64,000 bases of DNA from a virus. Position 1 is the stretch's first letter; the number at the start of each line of letters is the position of its first letter. The stretch lies in IMG/VR virus record IMGVR_UViG_3300020385_000660, positions 1 through 64,000 of that record, one strand, 5' to 3'. Of this stretch, positions 53,367-63,984 are shown one piece after another. The notes beneath the pieces are model-generated. The model was not told the origin of the DNA, did not search any database, and saw only the letters and a program-made list of their open reading frames with translations. Made by a program: the position numbers and the translations under genes.

Positions 53367-55633
53367 TGGAACCAGAAGAAGAAAAAAAAGAAAATAAAAA
53401 AGAAGGAATGTCTTGGCTTGAAAAGCTACAGCTATCATTAGATGCAGCTGGTATGGTTCCTGGGTATGGAGAGTTTGCAGATCTTGCAAATGCCGCTATT
53501 TATGGAATGCAAGGAGATTGGAAAAATGCAGGTATAAGTGCAGCAGCTATGATTCCGGTTGTTGGGAGTACAGGTACAGCAGCTAGATTAGCTTATAAAG
53601 GATCTAAAGTTGCAGCAGATGCATTGCCTGTAGTATCAAGAGTTAAAACTGCAAATCGTTTAAGTAAAAAAGGTGTTGATTACGCTATGCCTCCTTCAGT
53701 TCAAAAAAAGTGGGTAAAGAAAAGTAAACCTAAACCTGTACAATCTACTAATACTCCTGATCCTACTAAAAAAAGCGTTAAAGATTTCGCAAAAGGTGTA
53801 GGAAGTAAAGTGAATCCTAAGAATTGGAGCACACCTATGAAACTAGGAGTTTTGCTAGGTGGAGGGTATGCTGGATATGAAACATTTTTTGGTGGCGATG
53901 ACACTAAACCTAAAATTACTGATATGCCAGGATTTTCTAATGACAATAAAGAAGTACCTAAATCTACTATTAAAAGAAATGCAGCAGGAGAATTAGAGTA
54001 TATACAAGAAGAAGAGAAAGAGATGGGTATGGGTGGAATTGTGCAGCATGATGGAGGCGTGCAGAAGCCTATTACAGAACGTATGTCTGAATATGTTGGC
54101 AAATCTCATGCTGAAGGCGGTATTAAACTGCAACAATTACAAACTGGAGGACAAAAAATTGAAGTAGAAGGCGGGGAAATGGAATACTCAGACATGCCTA
54201 TGTCTGATGGATCTAGTTCTGATTATATTTTTTCTGATAAATTAAAATACGGCGGAAGAACATTTGCTGATACAGCTAAAGTTATGGCAGAGGAAGGTGG
54301 TTCTGAAAAGCAGATTATGACCTTAGCTAAGATGCAAGAAGCTGCTGCTAAAAATAAAGGAGAAGCAGGAAGAGATCCTAATATGATTATGGAAGAAGGT
54401 GGGGCAAAACCTCCATATGGAGGACTTAAAAAGATGGTTAATGGCGGGCCTGAACGTAAGAATTTAGGTAACGAAGGTATAGCTACTATGCAGCCTGGAT
54501 TAGGTGGAGGATATTTTGGTAGCTCAGACGCAAATATGATAAGCGAAGAAGAAGAACGTAAAGATTTTTTTAATAGAAATAAGTCAATATTAAAAGATTT
54601 AGGAATTCATTCTTACCAAGACTATAACCCTTCGAAGCATGCTGAAATGTTTCAGAAAAAAGTTAATACTCACTATAAACAAAATTTTGAAAATAATGAA
54701 GAGCTGAGAACAGAGTTAGCAGGTAAAGGTATTACAGATGCTGATGCATATATTAAAAGTGTTGGATTTGAAGGAAAAGGTGCTAGAGGTATAGATGGTG
54801 ATCATGGGGAGTACACTAATAGTATAACTACTGAAGTTGCAAAGCCTGCTGAAGATAAGGTTATTAATCAAGATGCAGGTGTATCTCAATCTTCTAATGA
54901 TACTGGTACTGGAGGAGGTACTTCTGCGGGTGGAACACCTCAAGAAGAAGCTACTCCAACGTTTGAAGCTCCAGATAATACTATAGGGGATCTTGCTAAT
55001 ATGGCCGCTGTAGGAATGGCTTTAAGAGATAAACCTGATTACATGAAAAATCCTGAGTTAGTAAAGCCAGGAGTAGTTGTAGCAGGAAGAGAAGCTAAAG
55101 TAAATATGGATAGAGTAGATAACTCTGATTTATTAGCTAGAAATGCTTCTGACGCAAATGCATTAAATAAAGCTATAGAAACTTCAGGTGGAGGCTCTAG
55201 TAATATTGCAAATAAAATAGCTGCATTTGCTAAAAAGAAACAAGCAGATAGAGAGATTAAGTCTGATCAAAATAGAACCAATGCGCAGATAAGTAATCAG
55301 GAAACAATAAAGAATGCAGAGATAGGTGCTAGAAATGTATCTAATGCTCTTAGCGCTAGTGATACTAATGCTAGAAATATATTAGCAGCAGATACAACTA
55401 ATACACAGAATAAAATGGTTGTAGATGAGTTTAATAGAGGAGCTGACGCTGCGACGTTTGATAGAAAGTTAAATGCTGTAGAAACTGCCGCTGCTAATAT
55501 TAATCAAATATATCGAGATAAAGCTCAATACGCTTCTAACGAAAGGGTTGCTCAAGCTCAATCTGGTAAGACAGGTATATACGAAAGAGAGCTTATGACT
55601 TCACTACTTAATAAATTAAACAACAATGGCTAA
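53366..55633 (+). CDS. Internal cargo protein with pretoxin-like and GG motifs
   Basis: A 755-residue protein. Residues about 22-75 (DAAGMVPGYGEFADLAN, DWKNAGISAAAMIPVVG) resemble the PT-TG-type glycine-rich segment of polymorphic toxins and phage ejection proteins. The middle has a cluster of GG motifs (MGMGGIVQHDGG, AEGGIKL, QTGGQKIEVEGGEMEY, LKYGGRTF, PPYGGLKKMVNGG). The C-terminal third is helical. No nuclease or peptidase motif was recognised. Overlaps the preceding gene (TAATG) and the next (8 bases). Likely an internal virion protein delivered into the host. Confidence 0.7.
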   Translation: MEPEEEKKENKKEGMSWLEKLQLSLDAAGMVPGYGEFADLANAAIYGMQGDWKNAGISAAAMIPVVGSTGTAARLAYKGSKVAADALPVVSRVKTANRLSKKGVDYAMPPSVQKKWVKKSKPKPVQSTNTPDPTKKSVKDFAKGVGSKVNPKNWSTPMKLGVLLGGGYAGYETFFGGDDTKPKITDMPGFSNDNKEVPKSTIKRNAAGELEYIQEEEKEMGMGGIVQHDGGVQKPITERMSEYVGKSHAEGGIKLQQLQTGGQKIEVEGGEMEYSDMPMSDGSSSDYIFSDKLKYGGRTFADTAKVMAEEGGSEKQIMTLAKMQEAAAKNKGEAGRDPNMIMEEGGAKPPYGGLKKMVNGGPERKNLGNEGIATMQPGLGGGYFGSSDANMISEEEERKDFFNRNKSILKDLGIHSYQDYNPSKHAEMFQKKVNTHYKQNFENNEELRTELAGKGITDADAYIKSVGFEGKGARGIDGDHGEYTNSITTEVAKPAEDKVINQDAGVSQSSNDTGTGGGTSAGGTPQEEATPTFEAPDNTIGDLANMAAVGMALRDKPDYMKNPELVKPGVVVAGREAKVNMDRVDNSDLLARNASDANALNKAIETSGGGSSNIANKIAAFAKKKQADREIKSDQNRTNAQISNQETIKNAEIGARNVSNALSASDTNARNILAADTTNTQNKMVVDEFNRGADAATFDRKLNAVETAAANINQIYRDKAQYASNERVAQAQSGKTGIYERELMTSLLNKLNNNG

Positions 55634-58037
55634 TAAATACAGTAAATATACTTTAAGACCAGCAGTTAGTAATTATGTAGACCCTGGATCTGTTAAAGTT
55701 AACGAAATATTAAGAGAGAGATACGATAAAAATAAAGCACAAAAAGATCTCTTAGATAGAACTCTTTCAGGCATGAATGTAATGCAAGGAGATCAGTATT
55801 TAATGGAAAATGCTAAAACAGATATTCGAACTCAGTTATCTGAAGTTGTCTCTTCTGGAGCTTATGAAGACGCTGGACTTGCAATACAAGAAGCTATAAC
55901 TGGATTAGCAGGGGATAAAGGAGTGCAAGCTGCACAGAAGTCATATGAAAACAGACAAAAAGAATTAGAGTTTATTACAAAACAGCGCCAACAAGGAATT
56001 GAAATTTTAGATTTTGGAAAGTTCCAAGGAGAAGGGCATAAATCTTACACACAAAACGAAGATGGCACATTTGCAACTAATATCTATCAACCGTTAAGTG
56101 AGAGTAAACTTGAATATGGGGAAAAGATGAAAACTCTTTTTTCAAATATGAAAGCTAATTCTTGGGGTATAGATCAAAATGATGTAAATGGCGCTGTAAA
56201 TAGAATGTATGGAGCTTATCTTAATTCTAGAGAAGGTAGCCAAGATTTTAGAAGATTAGTAGAGTTAGAATACGATGAGACTATACCTTTTGAGCAAAGA
56301 AAAGAGATGGCTAAAAAAGATATAAAGAATCGTTTAAATGCTTTTGCAAGTAATCATTTGCATACTAAACAAACTAAACCTAAAGAGCCTACTAAATATC
56401 AACAAGGACAGCTAGACTTATATGAGCAGATGATGGGAGTAAAGCCATCTATAAATAAAGCTGGTGTAAGTTTTGATGCAGGTCATCAAATATCTGCAAT
56501 GACAGGTGAAACAACAACTTTAGCAACAATGTCTTCTTTAATATCACATGTTAAAAATGGTGATATGAAAGCAGCTAGGGATACACAAATAAACCATAGA
56601 AAAATAATAGATCGTCTTGAAATAAATGGGCATGTTTCTCCAGATCAAGCAAAATTATATAGAGAAAAAAATATAGAATTGTTTGAAGTAATGAAAAATG
56701 CAGATTTTTCACAAAACAAATCTTTAGCTGTAGAAGCTTATCTTAAATATGCTACTACGAAAGTTCCAATTGGAGATGGTTCTACGTTAGATCCGTATAT
56801 GAAGAACGCTAAACAAGAATCTTTAGAGTTCCTTAAAAAAGGATTACCTATAGGAGCTGGTAGCTCTTTAGGTAGTAAATTACTTAGAATGCCTTTAGTG
56901 TCTAAAAGTATTTGGGCTGTTACTGCAGGTCTTTCTGTAGGTTATGGGGGATACAAATTAATAGAAGGAGGTATAGGTAGAGCTTTTGACCAACGAGGTA
57001 ATGTTCGTGGATTTATGAATCCTGAATCTGAAGACAGCTTTGGATCATACTTAGGGTTAGATACAGAGATGGAAGATTTAATGCAGAATCTTTCAGATGT
57101 AGATCAAATTAACAGAGTCTTTGGTTTAAAAGGTGAAGACGCATTAACTCCTCAAGATACAGATCTAATAAAAACTATAGGAGCAGACTATCTTACATAC
57201 ATGCAAAATGATGGAGATATAATAGATGAGATAATGGATGAAAATGGTGGTGGAGCTGTTGATTACGCTGTAGAAATGCCAGACATTAGTACAGATAATG
57301 GTAAAGCTGGTGCAAAAATGTTAAACTACATTATGGATAATGGAAGTATAACTGACTATAGAGTTATGGAGTTTCCAGAAACTAGCGACGAATGGAAAGA
57401 TCTTACTAAAGATGGTACTCAAGTAAGTACTAAAGGCTATATCTCAAAAGGTATTGTTCCTGCATCTTTAATGTTTAATACTCCTACTAGATTATCTGTT
57501 ATACGTCCAGGAAAAGGAAAAGAGGGAGATAAACAAATGATCTTAGAGCCAAAAATAGCAGAAGGGGCTGCAGGATTAGAAACACTTGCAGGTCAATTTG
57601 GTAAAGCTACAGGTAATTTACAATATGCTGTGATTGAGAATGCACAGCAAATGCTACAAGACAAAGTTAGCCCTGATATAAGTCAAACAGCTGACGCTGT
57701 GATGCAATCTACTTTGTTAGTAGCTCAACAAGCTGGGTTAAAAGAAGATGCAATGATTATACAATCGTATAAATATGCAATGAGGTTAGTTTTAGGTGAA
57801 ATGGGTAAAAGTTTTTATCCTTGGAAAGCAAGTATTGATGAGGATTATGCAGCAGTAGCAACTAACGTAGAATACGATCCAAAGACTGGAGCGCTTACTG
57901 GTATGGATGAAAGACAGCGAGCAAATTACGAAGAAATACTAGATCAAAGAATATTTGGTACATTTGAAAAGATAAATGGAAAAAATACTTTAGTTGAGCC
58001 AGGATTTGTACATAGATCAGATATAAAACTAAGATAA
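55626..58037 (+). CDS. Internal cargo/ejection protein
   Basis: An 803-residue, mostly helical protein. The N terminus (ILRERYDKNKAQKDLLDRTL) resembles the conserved start of crAss-like cargo proteins. Near residues 421-450 a hydrophobic Gly-rich segment (SIWAVTAGLSVGYGGYKL) could cross a membrane. The C-terminal part is alpha-helical with small beta segments. Overlaps the upstream gene by 8 bases and ends 1 base before the next gene. Confidence 0.7.
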   Translation: MANKYSKYTLRPAVSNYVDPGSVKVNEILRERYDKNKAQKDLLDRTLSGMNVMQGDQYLMENAKTDIRTQLSEVVSSGAYEDAGLAIQEAITGLAGDKGVQAAQKSYENRQKELEFITKQRQQGIEILDFGKFQGEGHKSYTQNEDGTFATNIYQPLSESKLEYGEKMKTLFSNMKANSWGIDQNDVNGAVNRMYGAYLNSREGSQDFRRLVELEYDETIPFEQRKEMAKKDIKNRLNAFASNHLHTKQTKPKEPTKYQQGQLDLYEQMMGVKPSINKAGVSFDAGHQISAMTGETTTLATMSSLISHVKNGDMKAARDTQINHRKIIDRLEINGHVSPDQAKLYREKNIELFEVMKNADFSQNKSLAVEAYLKYATTKVPIGDGSTLDPYMKNAKQESLEFLKKGLPIGAGSSLGSKLLRMPLVSKSIWAVTAGLSVGYGGYKLIEGGIGRAFDQRGNVRGFMNPESEDSFGSYLGLDTEMEDLMQNLSDVDQINRVFGLKGEDALTPQDTDLIKTIGADYLTYMQNDGDIIDEIMDENGGGAVDYAVEMPDISTDNGKAGAKMLNYIMDNGSITDYRVMEFPETSDEWKDLTKDGTQVSTKGYISKGIVPASLMFNTPTRLSVIRPGKGKEGDKQMILEPKIAEGAAGLETLAGQFGKATGNLQYAVIENAQQMLQDKVSPDISQTADAVMQSTLLVAQQAGLKEDAMIIQSYKYAMRLVLGEMGKSFYPWKASIDEDYAAVATNVEYDPKTGALTGMDERQRANYEEILDQRIFGTFEKINGKNTLVEPGFVHRSDIKLR

Positions 58038-58038
58038 C

Positions 58039-61000
58039 ATGGCAACAGAAGAACCAACATTAAGTTTATCGGATTATTTAGTTACTCCGGAAGACATCAC
58101 TAATGCGCAGCTTAGCGGTAATAATATGCTTGCAACGCCAAGCCAAGTTACAACTCAAGAGCCTAATTATGAAATGGAAAAGCTTGCTTTAAAAAAAGCA
58201 GGAACTAACCGTACGTTAACAGATGCAGAAAAAAGCTCTGGAATGTTAAACCCTTTGTACGGTACTAAATTAGACGGAGTTAAAGTTGAAGATTATGCGG
58301 ATTACATAGATAGACCTTTCTCTTTTGTGTCTGATGACGCGGATGAGCTTAGAGCAGCAAATCAATCTACTGGAGAGAAGCTGCGATATGGAGCCACTAA
58401 ACTTGTAAGTAGTGTTGGTACAAATATTTTAGGATCTACAGTAGGGTTAGTATACGGAGGTGTTGCATTCTTAGAAGGAATGATTAATAAAGATTCTAAC
58501 ACAGCTACTAAAGCATTTTTTGATAATAATTTTCAAAGAAGTTTAGATGGGGTTAATGAGTGGATGGATAATAAACTTCCGCATTATTATACCAAAGAAG
58601 AGCAAGAGTATGGATTTCTTCAAAGTTTGGGTACTGCAAATATGTGGACTAATGATTTTGCTCAAGGACTATCATTTGTTATTGGAGCTGTTCTGTCTGA
58701 GGGACTTACAGCAGGTAGAACTAGTTCTTTGCTTAAAAACTTAGCTAAAAAATCTGGAGTTAAAGGTAAAGATTGGCTTAAAGCAGCAAATAAAAATAGC
58801 GATTTAGCTGTAAACGCTGTAGCAAGATCTAAACAATTACAAAATGGTTTAACAACTATTCGTCAGTTAGGTACTGGTGCTATGTACGAGTCTGGGGTTG
58901 AAGCAAGACATCATTATGATGCTACATTAGAAATGTTAATAGACGCCCATAAAGCAGAGCATAATAATAACCCTCCAACAGATCAAGAGATGGCGGCTCT
59001 AGCTGATATAGCTACTAAATCATCTAATGCTGTTTTTGCAGGAAACATGGCTTTAGTAGGTTATGGTAATTTTATGCAGTTTCCAAAGATATTTGGTAAA
59101 GGTCTAAACGGCACTAAGCGAGCAATGGCTGGTAAGATTAAACAGCAAATTGTAGATAAAAAGAAAATTTATTCTGAAGTATTTAAAGATTTAAGCAAAG
59201 GTCAGGTAATGACTAGAAAAGCTTGGAAATTAGCTAGTGTACCTTTGTATGAAGGATTTGTAGAAGAAGGGGGCCAAAAGTTATTAGATCTTACAGGGCA
59301 AGGATCAGCAGAAGAATTCTATTTATCTAAGCGTAATCCAGCAGTTTTGGATATGCTAGGAGAAATGTTAATACAAACTGAAGACTCTTTTTCTGATGTG
59401 TATGGCTCTAAAGAAGGGCAAAAAGAAATTGGGATTGGACTTATTTTAGGTGCTTTGGGCTTACCTGGTAGAGTAAGTACTAGAGGAAAAGACGGGAAAC
59501 TAAAGAAAAAAATACAAATGCAGGGTGGTGTTTGGGATACAATGCGTGACATGAAATCTCAACAAAAAGCTATTAGTAAACTTAGAGAACGTTTAGAAAA
59601 AGATCCTACTTTTTTAAGCGCGTTTAAAAAGAACTATGATACTATGGCGAGAGCTACTGATAATCAGGATATTACTGATTACGCGTCTATCATAGATAAT
59701 CCATTTATATCTCAAAACGCAGAGCATGATAATGTGTTTAACTACTTGCATTCTAGAATGGAAGCAGGATTTGAAGCAGACATTTTAGATGATATACAGA
59801 ATGTAAGAGAGATGTCTGCTGAAGAGTTTAGAAATGCGTTTAATTACAATGAAGCTAATACATATTCAGATAAAGAGCTAGAAGCTCGTAGAGATAATAT
59901 TGCATCTGCTTTAGAGGCGAAATTAGAATCTGTAAAAGAGACTATGGATGTCATGGATCGCTCGTTTATTAATTGGTCTGCTGAACAAAAAATGGCAGCT
60001 GTACATGCATTATCTGTAGCAAAAGACTCTGATATGCGAGAGGACGACCTTATTAGTAGAGCTGAAGAAATTATAGGTGCTCCTTTAGCAACTGATGTAG
60101 AAGCTCCAAGAGAAGAAACAGATGCTAGAGAACAGAAGGATACTGAAAATAGACTTAAAAACATATGGTCTAGGTTTAGTAAGAAGCATATGGAAAACAT
60201 TAACAATTTGCCTGAAACGCAAACTGTTAAACAAAGGTTAGGAATCAAAGAGTTTTCAGATCCAACTCATTTAGAAGAGCTTTTTAGAGAGATTACTATA
60301 AATGCCATGAATCTTGAAAATCAAATTGAAGAACTTGGGCATAATGATAAAATAGATAAATACGAAAAGGACAGTAAATTAATAAAGTTAGCAGCAGACA
60401 AAAAGAAATTAGATGTTAGAAGGTCACAATTAATGAAAGATCTTAATGAAGGTCTTGACCCTAATATTGGAGGTGCGGAGCAACAAATACTAGATGACTG
60501 GAAGAAGAAAGATCCTACAGGATACGCTTCTAGTGCTCAAGAAGTAACTCAAATGCTAAAAGATTTACGTAAGCTTAGAGCTAGAAGACACCGTGCAATT
60601 AACATGTACAATCAATTACTAGAAAAAAGAGATGTTGGCGCAACTTTATTTAGTGAAGGGCCTTTACTTACTCCTCCACAAATTAGATTGCAGCAGATTG
60701 TGCAACGTGAAGCTTCAGAGAATAAAGCTTTATTTGAAGATGATCCAAAATTGCATGACCTTTATCGTAGATTTAGTGATCAAACAATTGAGTTTGAATA
60801 CACTAAAGAAGGGGATACAGAACCTACTCAATACAGAGTTTTTGTAGAACGTAAAGATATAGAAGACGGTAACGCATCTGTACTAAGACAAATGCCTACT
60901 CCAGATATAATTAAATTATCTATTCAAAAACAAGCTTTAGAAGATAGAAAGGCTAGATTAGAATCTGTAATTAAAAGGTTAGCGGATGCTACTACTACTT

Positions 61001-63975
61001 CAGATTATTCTGAGGCGCAAACAAACTTAGCAAATATAGATATACAGTTAGGAAACATTACTGCAACTTTAGAATCTAAACAGGTAGGTAAAACTCTAAC
61101 ATTAAATTTATTAAATAAAGCTTCTAATATTAAGGTTATTGAAAATTCAGCTTTAGTAAAAGAACAAGTTAATCAAGCTGTAGATTTAGTAAATATTGAA
61201 TTAGAGTCTAATCTACAAAAAGCAAATAAAACATTATCAGGATTAAATAGTAAACTAGCTTTATTAACAGAAGCACTAAAAGACCCAACCTCTGTAGAAG
61301 CAGGTCAGACAGAATCTTTACGTGCTGATATTGATATTTTAAATGAAGCGATAGTAGAAGTTAAGCGAACAGTTAGTGAGACAAAAACTAATTTAAAAGT
61401 TCTACAAAGGTTTGAAGGTAAAGTAAGTACTATTACAACTATGCCGCAAGCAGAGCAATTAATGAATAGTATTTATGAGAGCTTATTTAATTTTGATAAA
61501 ATTGGCGAATACAAAGAAGTATATGAGCTAATAAATAAAAGCTCTGTAAAGAGTTTAATTATGACATCGATTGATGGTAAGCCTAGCTTAGATAATGATA
61601 AACTTCAGAGATACGCAGAAATATTAAGAGATGGTAGAGATGTTACTACAGCAATCTTAACAGAGTTTGAGCCTAAGATAGCAGATTTAGAATCTTCTTC
61701 TGCTGCTCTAAAAGAAACTATAGAAAAACTATCTGAAAAAATAAATGAACTTAAACTTGAAGAAGGTAAACTAGTTGATGAATTAGAAGAGACAAAAAAT
61801 CAGTATGAAGAGCAACTAGAAGAAATTGCAAACATAAAAGCTATGTTTAAAGAAGAGCTTCTAAATGTTCAGCGCGGCGTTAATTCTATTGCAGATGTAG
61901 CTTTTTCTTTAAAAGATAATTTATATGCAATTAAAGCTTTAATAGACAGTTATAAAAATCCTAATCTTAAAGAAGAGTCTTTGTCTGGTTACCATGACAC
62001 TAATATGATGGCTCTTACTCCTGATGAATTTTTAAATAAAGTTGGTAACTCTAAAAGCAAAAGCGTATTACACTATAGATCTCCTATAACAAAACACGGG
62101 TTCTTAAAAACTGCAGGCTCTAACGTTGCGTCATTAAAAACTATACAAAGATTAGAAAAGCAAGTAAATGAAGGAACTCCTTTAGATGCTGAGCAGACTA
62201 ATGAGTATAATTTAGCTAAATCTGCAGCAGCGTATTATAAATTTACTTCTGAAAATAATTTTAATACAAGAAAATATAAAGACGGTAAAGGAGACTTTAG
62301 TTTATTATTAGTGAATAGACACAATTTACCTAGTGAGCTAAAATCTGACTTAGTATTTTTTGATGAAGGAAAACATGTATTAGCTCCTGCTACTACTGGA
62401 ACTATAAAGCAAGAGAATTTAGAAGACATTAAAGCAATTGTATTAAATAAAGATGGAGAGCCACATAAAGTAAATGGTGTGATGCTTTATACTTCTATAC
62501 CTACAGCAGAAGTGTTTGAAACAAAACAAACATCTGATGGAAGATCTATTGAGAGATATAAGTACGGGGAGGCCGATCTAATAAGCCCAGTAGAAGAAGA
62601 AATTATTGATGAAGAGGGATACACAAAGACTGTATTTACAGGAGAGCTTACTCCAACAGCTAAAGCTAGAGTTAAAGAGTATACAAAATTACGTACAGAC
62701 CTATTGACTGACCCACAGCCAAAAATACGTAAGATTACTCAGAACAGTTTTGCAATGGTTAACAAAGTGAATGGAGATAATATTGGTAGACCAAGCAAAA
62801 CATTTAAAGGTAATACTTCTAATATTGATTTAAAAGTAAATATGAAATCAGGTTTATCTATATCTGGTAGATCTTATAATTTTAGTGCTGGTACAGTTGT
62901 AGCAGAAGCTGCAGGTAAACCTGTACCAATGTATGGTAATTTTTTAACAGACAAGTACCAAAAAAATGTACTTAATCTTTTAAAGCTGTATGCAGTTAAT
63001 CAAAAGAAATATCAAAACAAAGAAATAGATTATGCACAATCTCAATTAGTTGAGCCTACTAACCCAAACAGTAAAAAAATTACTCATGTTTTACAAAATT
63101 TAGTATTTTTTGGATTAGAAACTCAAAATAGAGGAGAAAGAAAATTCTTTGTGTCATCAGCAGAAGAGAATGGTACAGTTTACTTTGGGGATTTAAAAAT
63201 AGAAACTTCTAAATTATTAGATCCAGGCAATAATAAGGATTTAAATGATGACTTAAAATCTTTTATAGGAAGCCTTAGACATAATGTAAATGCTTACACT
63301 TTAAAAGCAGATCAAGGAGCAAGAGCTAAAGGAAAACAAAAAGGTACTTACGCTGCAGCTAGAAAAGAATACGCTAAAAGAGTAAAGAATAATAAAGAAA
63401 AACTAGATAAATGGGAATTAGCTAATGCGTATAGAAAGTCAAATGCAAAAGTTGAGTATGAAGGATATGTAGAATACACTGTTAATGATGATCTTACTGT
63501 TTCTAAAACTGACTGGGCAAATTACACAGATTATCTATTAGGTGATGGTACTGCTGAGTCTAGAAGATCTATACCTCAAGAAATACCTTTATACTCGTAT
63601 TTAAATGATTATGTGTCAGAAGATAAAAATAAATCTTATAGTACTCCACAGTTCTTAAATACATATTTACAGTATGAAGAAGGGTATGATATAGGTAAAA
63701 TGACTAACTTAGAAGATTTTAAAAAGACAAATACTGATGACACTTCAGATACTGAAACTACTACTGAGACTACTACTAATACTGAGTCTAAACCGCCTGA
63801 AGAGAGTGGTGCAGATATAGGAGGATTAAAAATAATGTCAGTAGATGATTTAGCAGATTTAATGGGAACTAGTGATACAGAAGGGTCTAGTAGTGCAGAT
63901 ATATCTTTAAATGATATATTAGGCTTAGATACTAAGCATGATTCTACTCCAGATGATAACGCAGAATGCATATAA
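58039..63975 (+). CDS. Giant internal virion protein, 1978 residues
   Basis: A 1978-residue protein. Near residues 120-260, hydrophobic Gly/Ala-rich helices (LVSSVGTNILGSTVGLVYGG; DFAQGLSFVIGAVL) could span membranes. The centre has long coiled coils (around 1214-1277, EEGKLVDELEETKNQYEE). The C terminus is Asp/Glu/Thr-rich and disordered. In crAss-like phages this position is taken by very large packaged proteins that precede the virion RNA polymerase; no DxDxD polymerase motif was seen in this frame, so the polymerase, if present, is beyond the window. Confidence 0.75.
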   Translation: MATEEPTLSLSDYLVTPEDITNAQLSGNNMLATPSQVTTQEPNYEMEKLALKKAGTNRTLTDAEKSSGMLNPLYGTKLDGVKVEDYADYIDRPFSFVSDDADELRAANQSTGEKLRYGATKLVSSVGTNILGSTVGLVYGGVAFLEGMINKDSNTATKAFFDNNFQRSLDGVNEWMDNKLPHYYTKEEQEYGFLQSLGTANMWTNDFAQGLSFVIGAVLSEGLTAGRTSSLLKNLAKKSGVKGKDWLKAANKNSDLAVNAVARSKQLQNGLTTIRQLGTGAMYESGVEARHHYDATLEMLIDAHKAEHNNNPPTDQEMAALADIATKSSNAVFAGNMALVGYGNFMQFPKIFGKGLNGTKRAMAGKIKQQIVDKKKIYSEVFKDLSKGQVMTRKAWKLASVPLYEGFVEEGGQKLLDLTGQGSAEEFYLSKRNPAVLDMLGEMLIQTEDSFSDVYGSKEGQKEIGIGLILGALGLPGRVSTRGKDGKLKKKIQMQGGVWDTMRDMKSQQKAISKLRERLEKDPTFLSAFKKNYDTMARATDNQDITDYASIIDNPFISQNAEHDNVFNYLHSRMEAGFEADILDDIQNVREMSAEEFRNAFNYNEANTYSDKELEARRDNIASALEAKLESVKETMDVMDRSFINWSAEQKMAAVHALSVAKDSDMREDDLISRAEEIIGAPLATDVEAPREETDAREQKDTENRLKNIWSRFSKKHMENINNLPETQTVKQRLGIKEFSDPTHLEELFREITINAMNLENQIEELGHNDKIDKYEKDSKLIKLAADKKKLDVRRSQLMKDLNEGLDPNIGGAEQQILDDWKKKDPTGYASSAQEVTQMLKDLRKLRARRHRAINMYNQLLEKRDVGATLFSEGPLLTPPQIRLQQIVQREASENKALFEDDPKLHDLYRRFSDQTIEFEYTKEGDTEPTQYRVFVERKDIEDGNASVLRQMPTPDIIKLSIQKQALEDRKARLESVIKRLADATTTSDYSEAQTNLANIDIQLGNITATLESKQVGKTLTLNLLNKASNIKVIENSALVKEQVNQAVDLVNIELESNLQKANKTLSGLNSKLALLTEALKDPTSVEAGQTESLRADIDILNEAIVEVKRTVSETKTNLKVLQRFEGKVSTITTMPQAEQLMNSIYESLFNFDKIGEYKEVYELINKSSVKSLIMTSIDGKPSLDNDKLQRYAEILRDGRDVTTAILTEFEPKIADLESSSAALKETIEKLSEKINELKLEEGKLVDELEETKNQYEEQLEEIANIKAMFKEELLNVQRGVNSIADVAFSLKDNLYAIKALIDSYKNPNLKEESLSGYHDTNMMALTPDEFLNKVGNSKSKSVLHYRSPITKHGFLKTAGSNVASLKTIQRLEKQVNEGTPLDAEQTNEYNLAKSAAAYYKFTSENNFNTRKYKDGKGDFSLLLVNRHNLPSELKSDLVFFDEGKHVLAPATTGTIKQENLEDIKAIVLNKDGEPHKVNGVMLYTSIPTAEVFETKQTSDGRSIERYKYGEADLISPVEEEIIDEEGYTKTVFTGELTPTAKARVKEYTKLRTDLLTDPQPKIRKITQNSFAMVNKVNGDNIGRPSKTFKGNTSNIDLKVNMKSGLSISGRSYNFSAGTVVAEAAGKPVPMYGNFLTDKYQKNVLNLLKLYAVNQKKYQNKEIDYAQSQLVEPTNPNSKKITHVLQNLVFFGLETQNRGERKFFVSSAEENGTVYFGDLKIETSKLLDPGNNKDLNDDLKSFIGSLRHNVNAYTLKADQGARAKGKQKGTYAAARKEYAKRVKNNKEKLDKWELANAYRKSNAKVEYEGYVEYTVNDDLTVSKTDWANYTDYLLGDGTAESRRSIPQEIPLYSYLNDYVSEDKNKSYSTPQFLNTYLQYEEGYDIGKMTNLEDFKKTNTDDTSDTETTTETTTNTESKPPEESGADIGGLKIMSVDDLADLMGTSDTEGSSSADISLNDILGLDTKHDSTPDDNAECI

Positions 63976-63984
63976 AATAAACAA

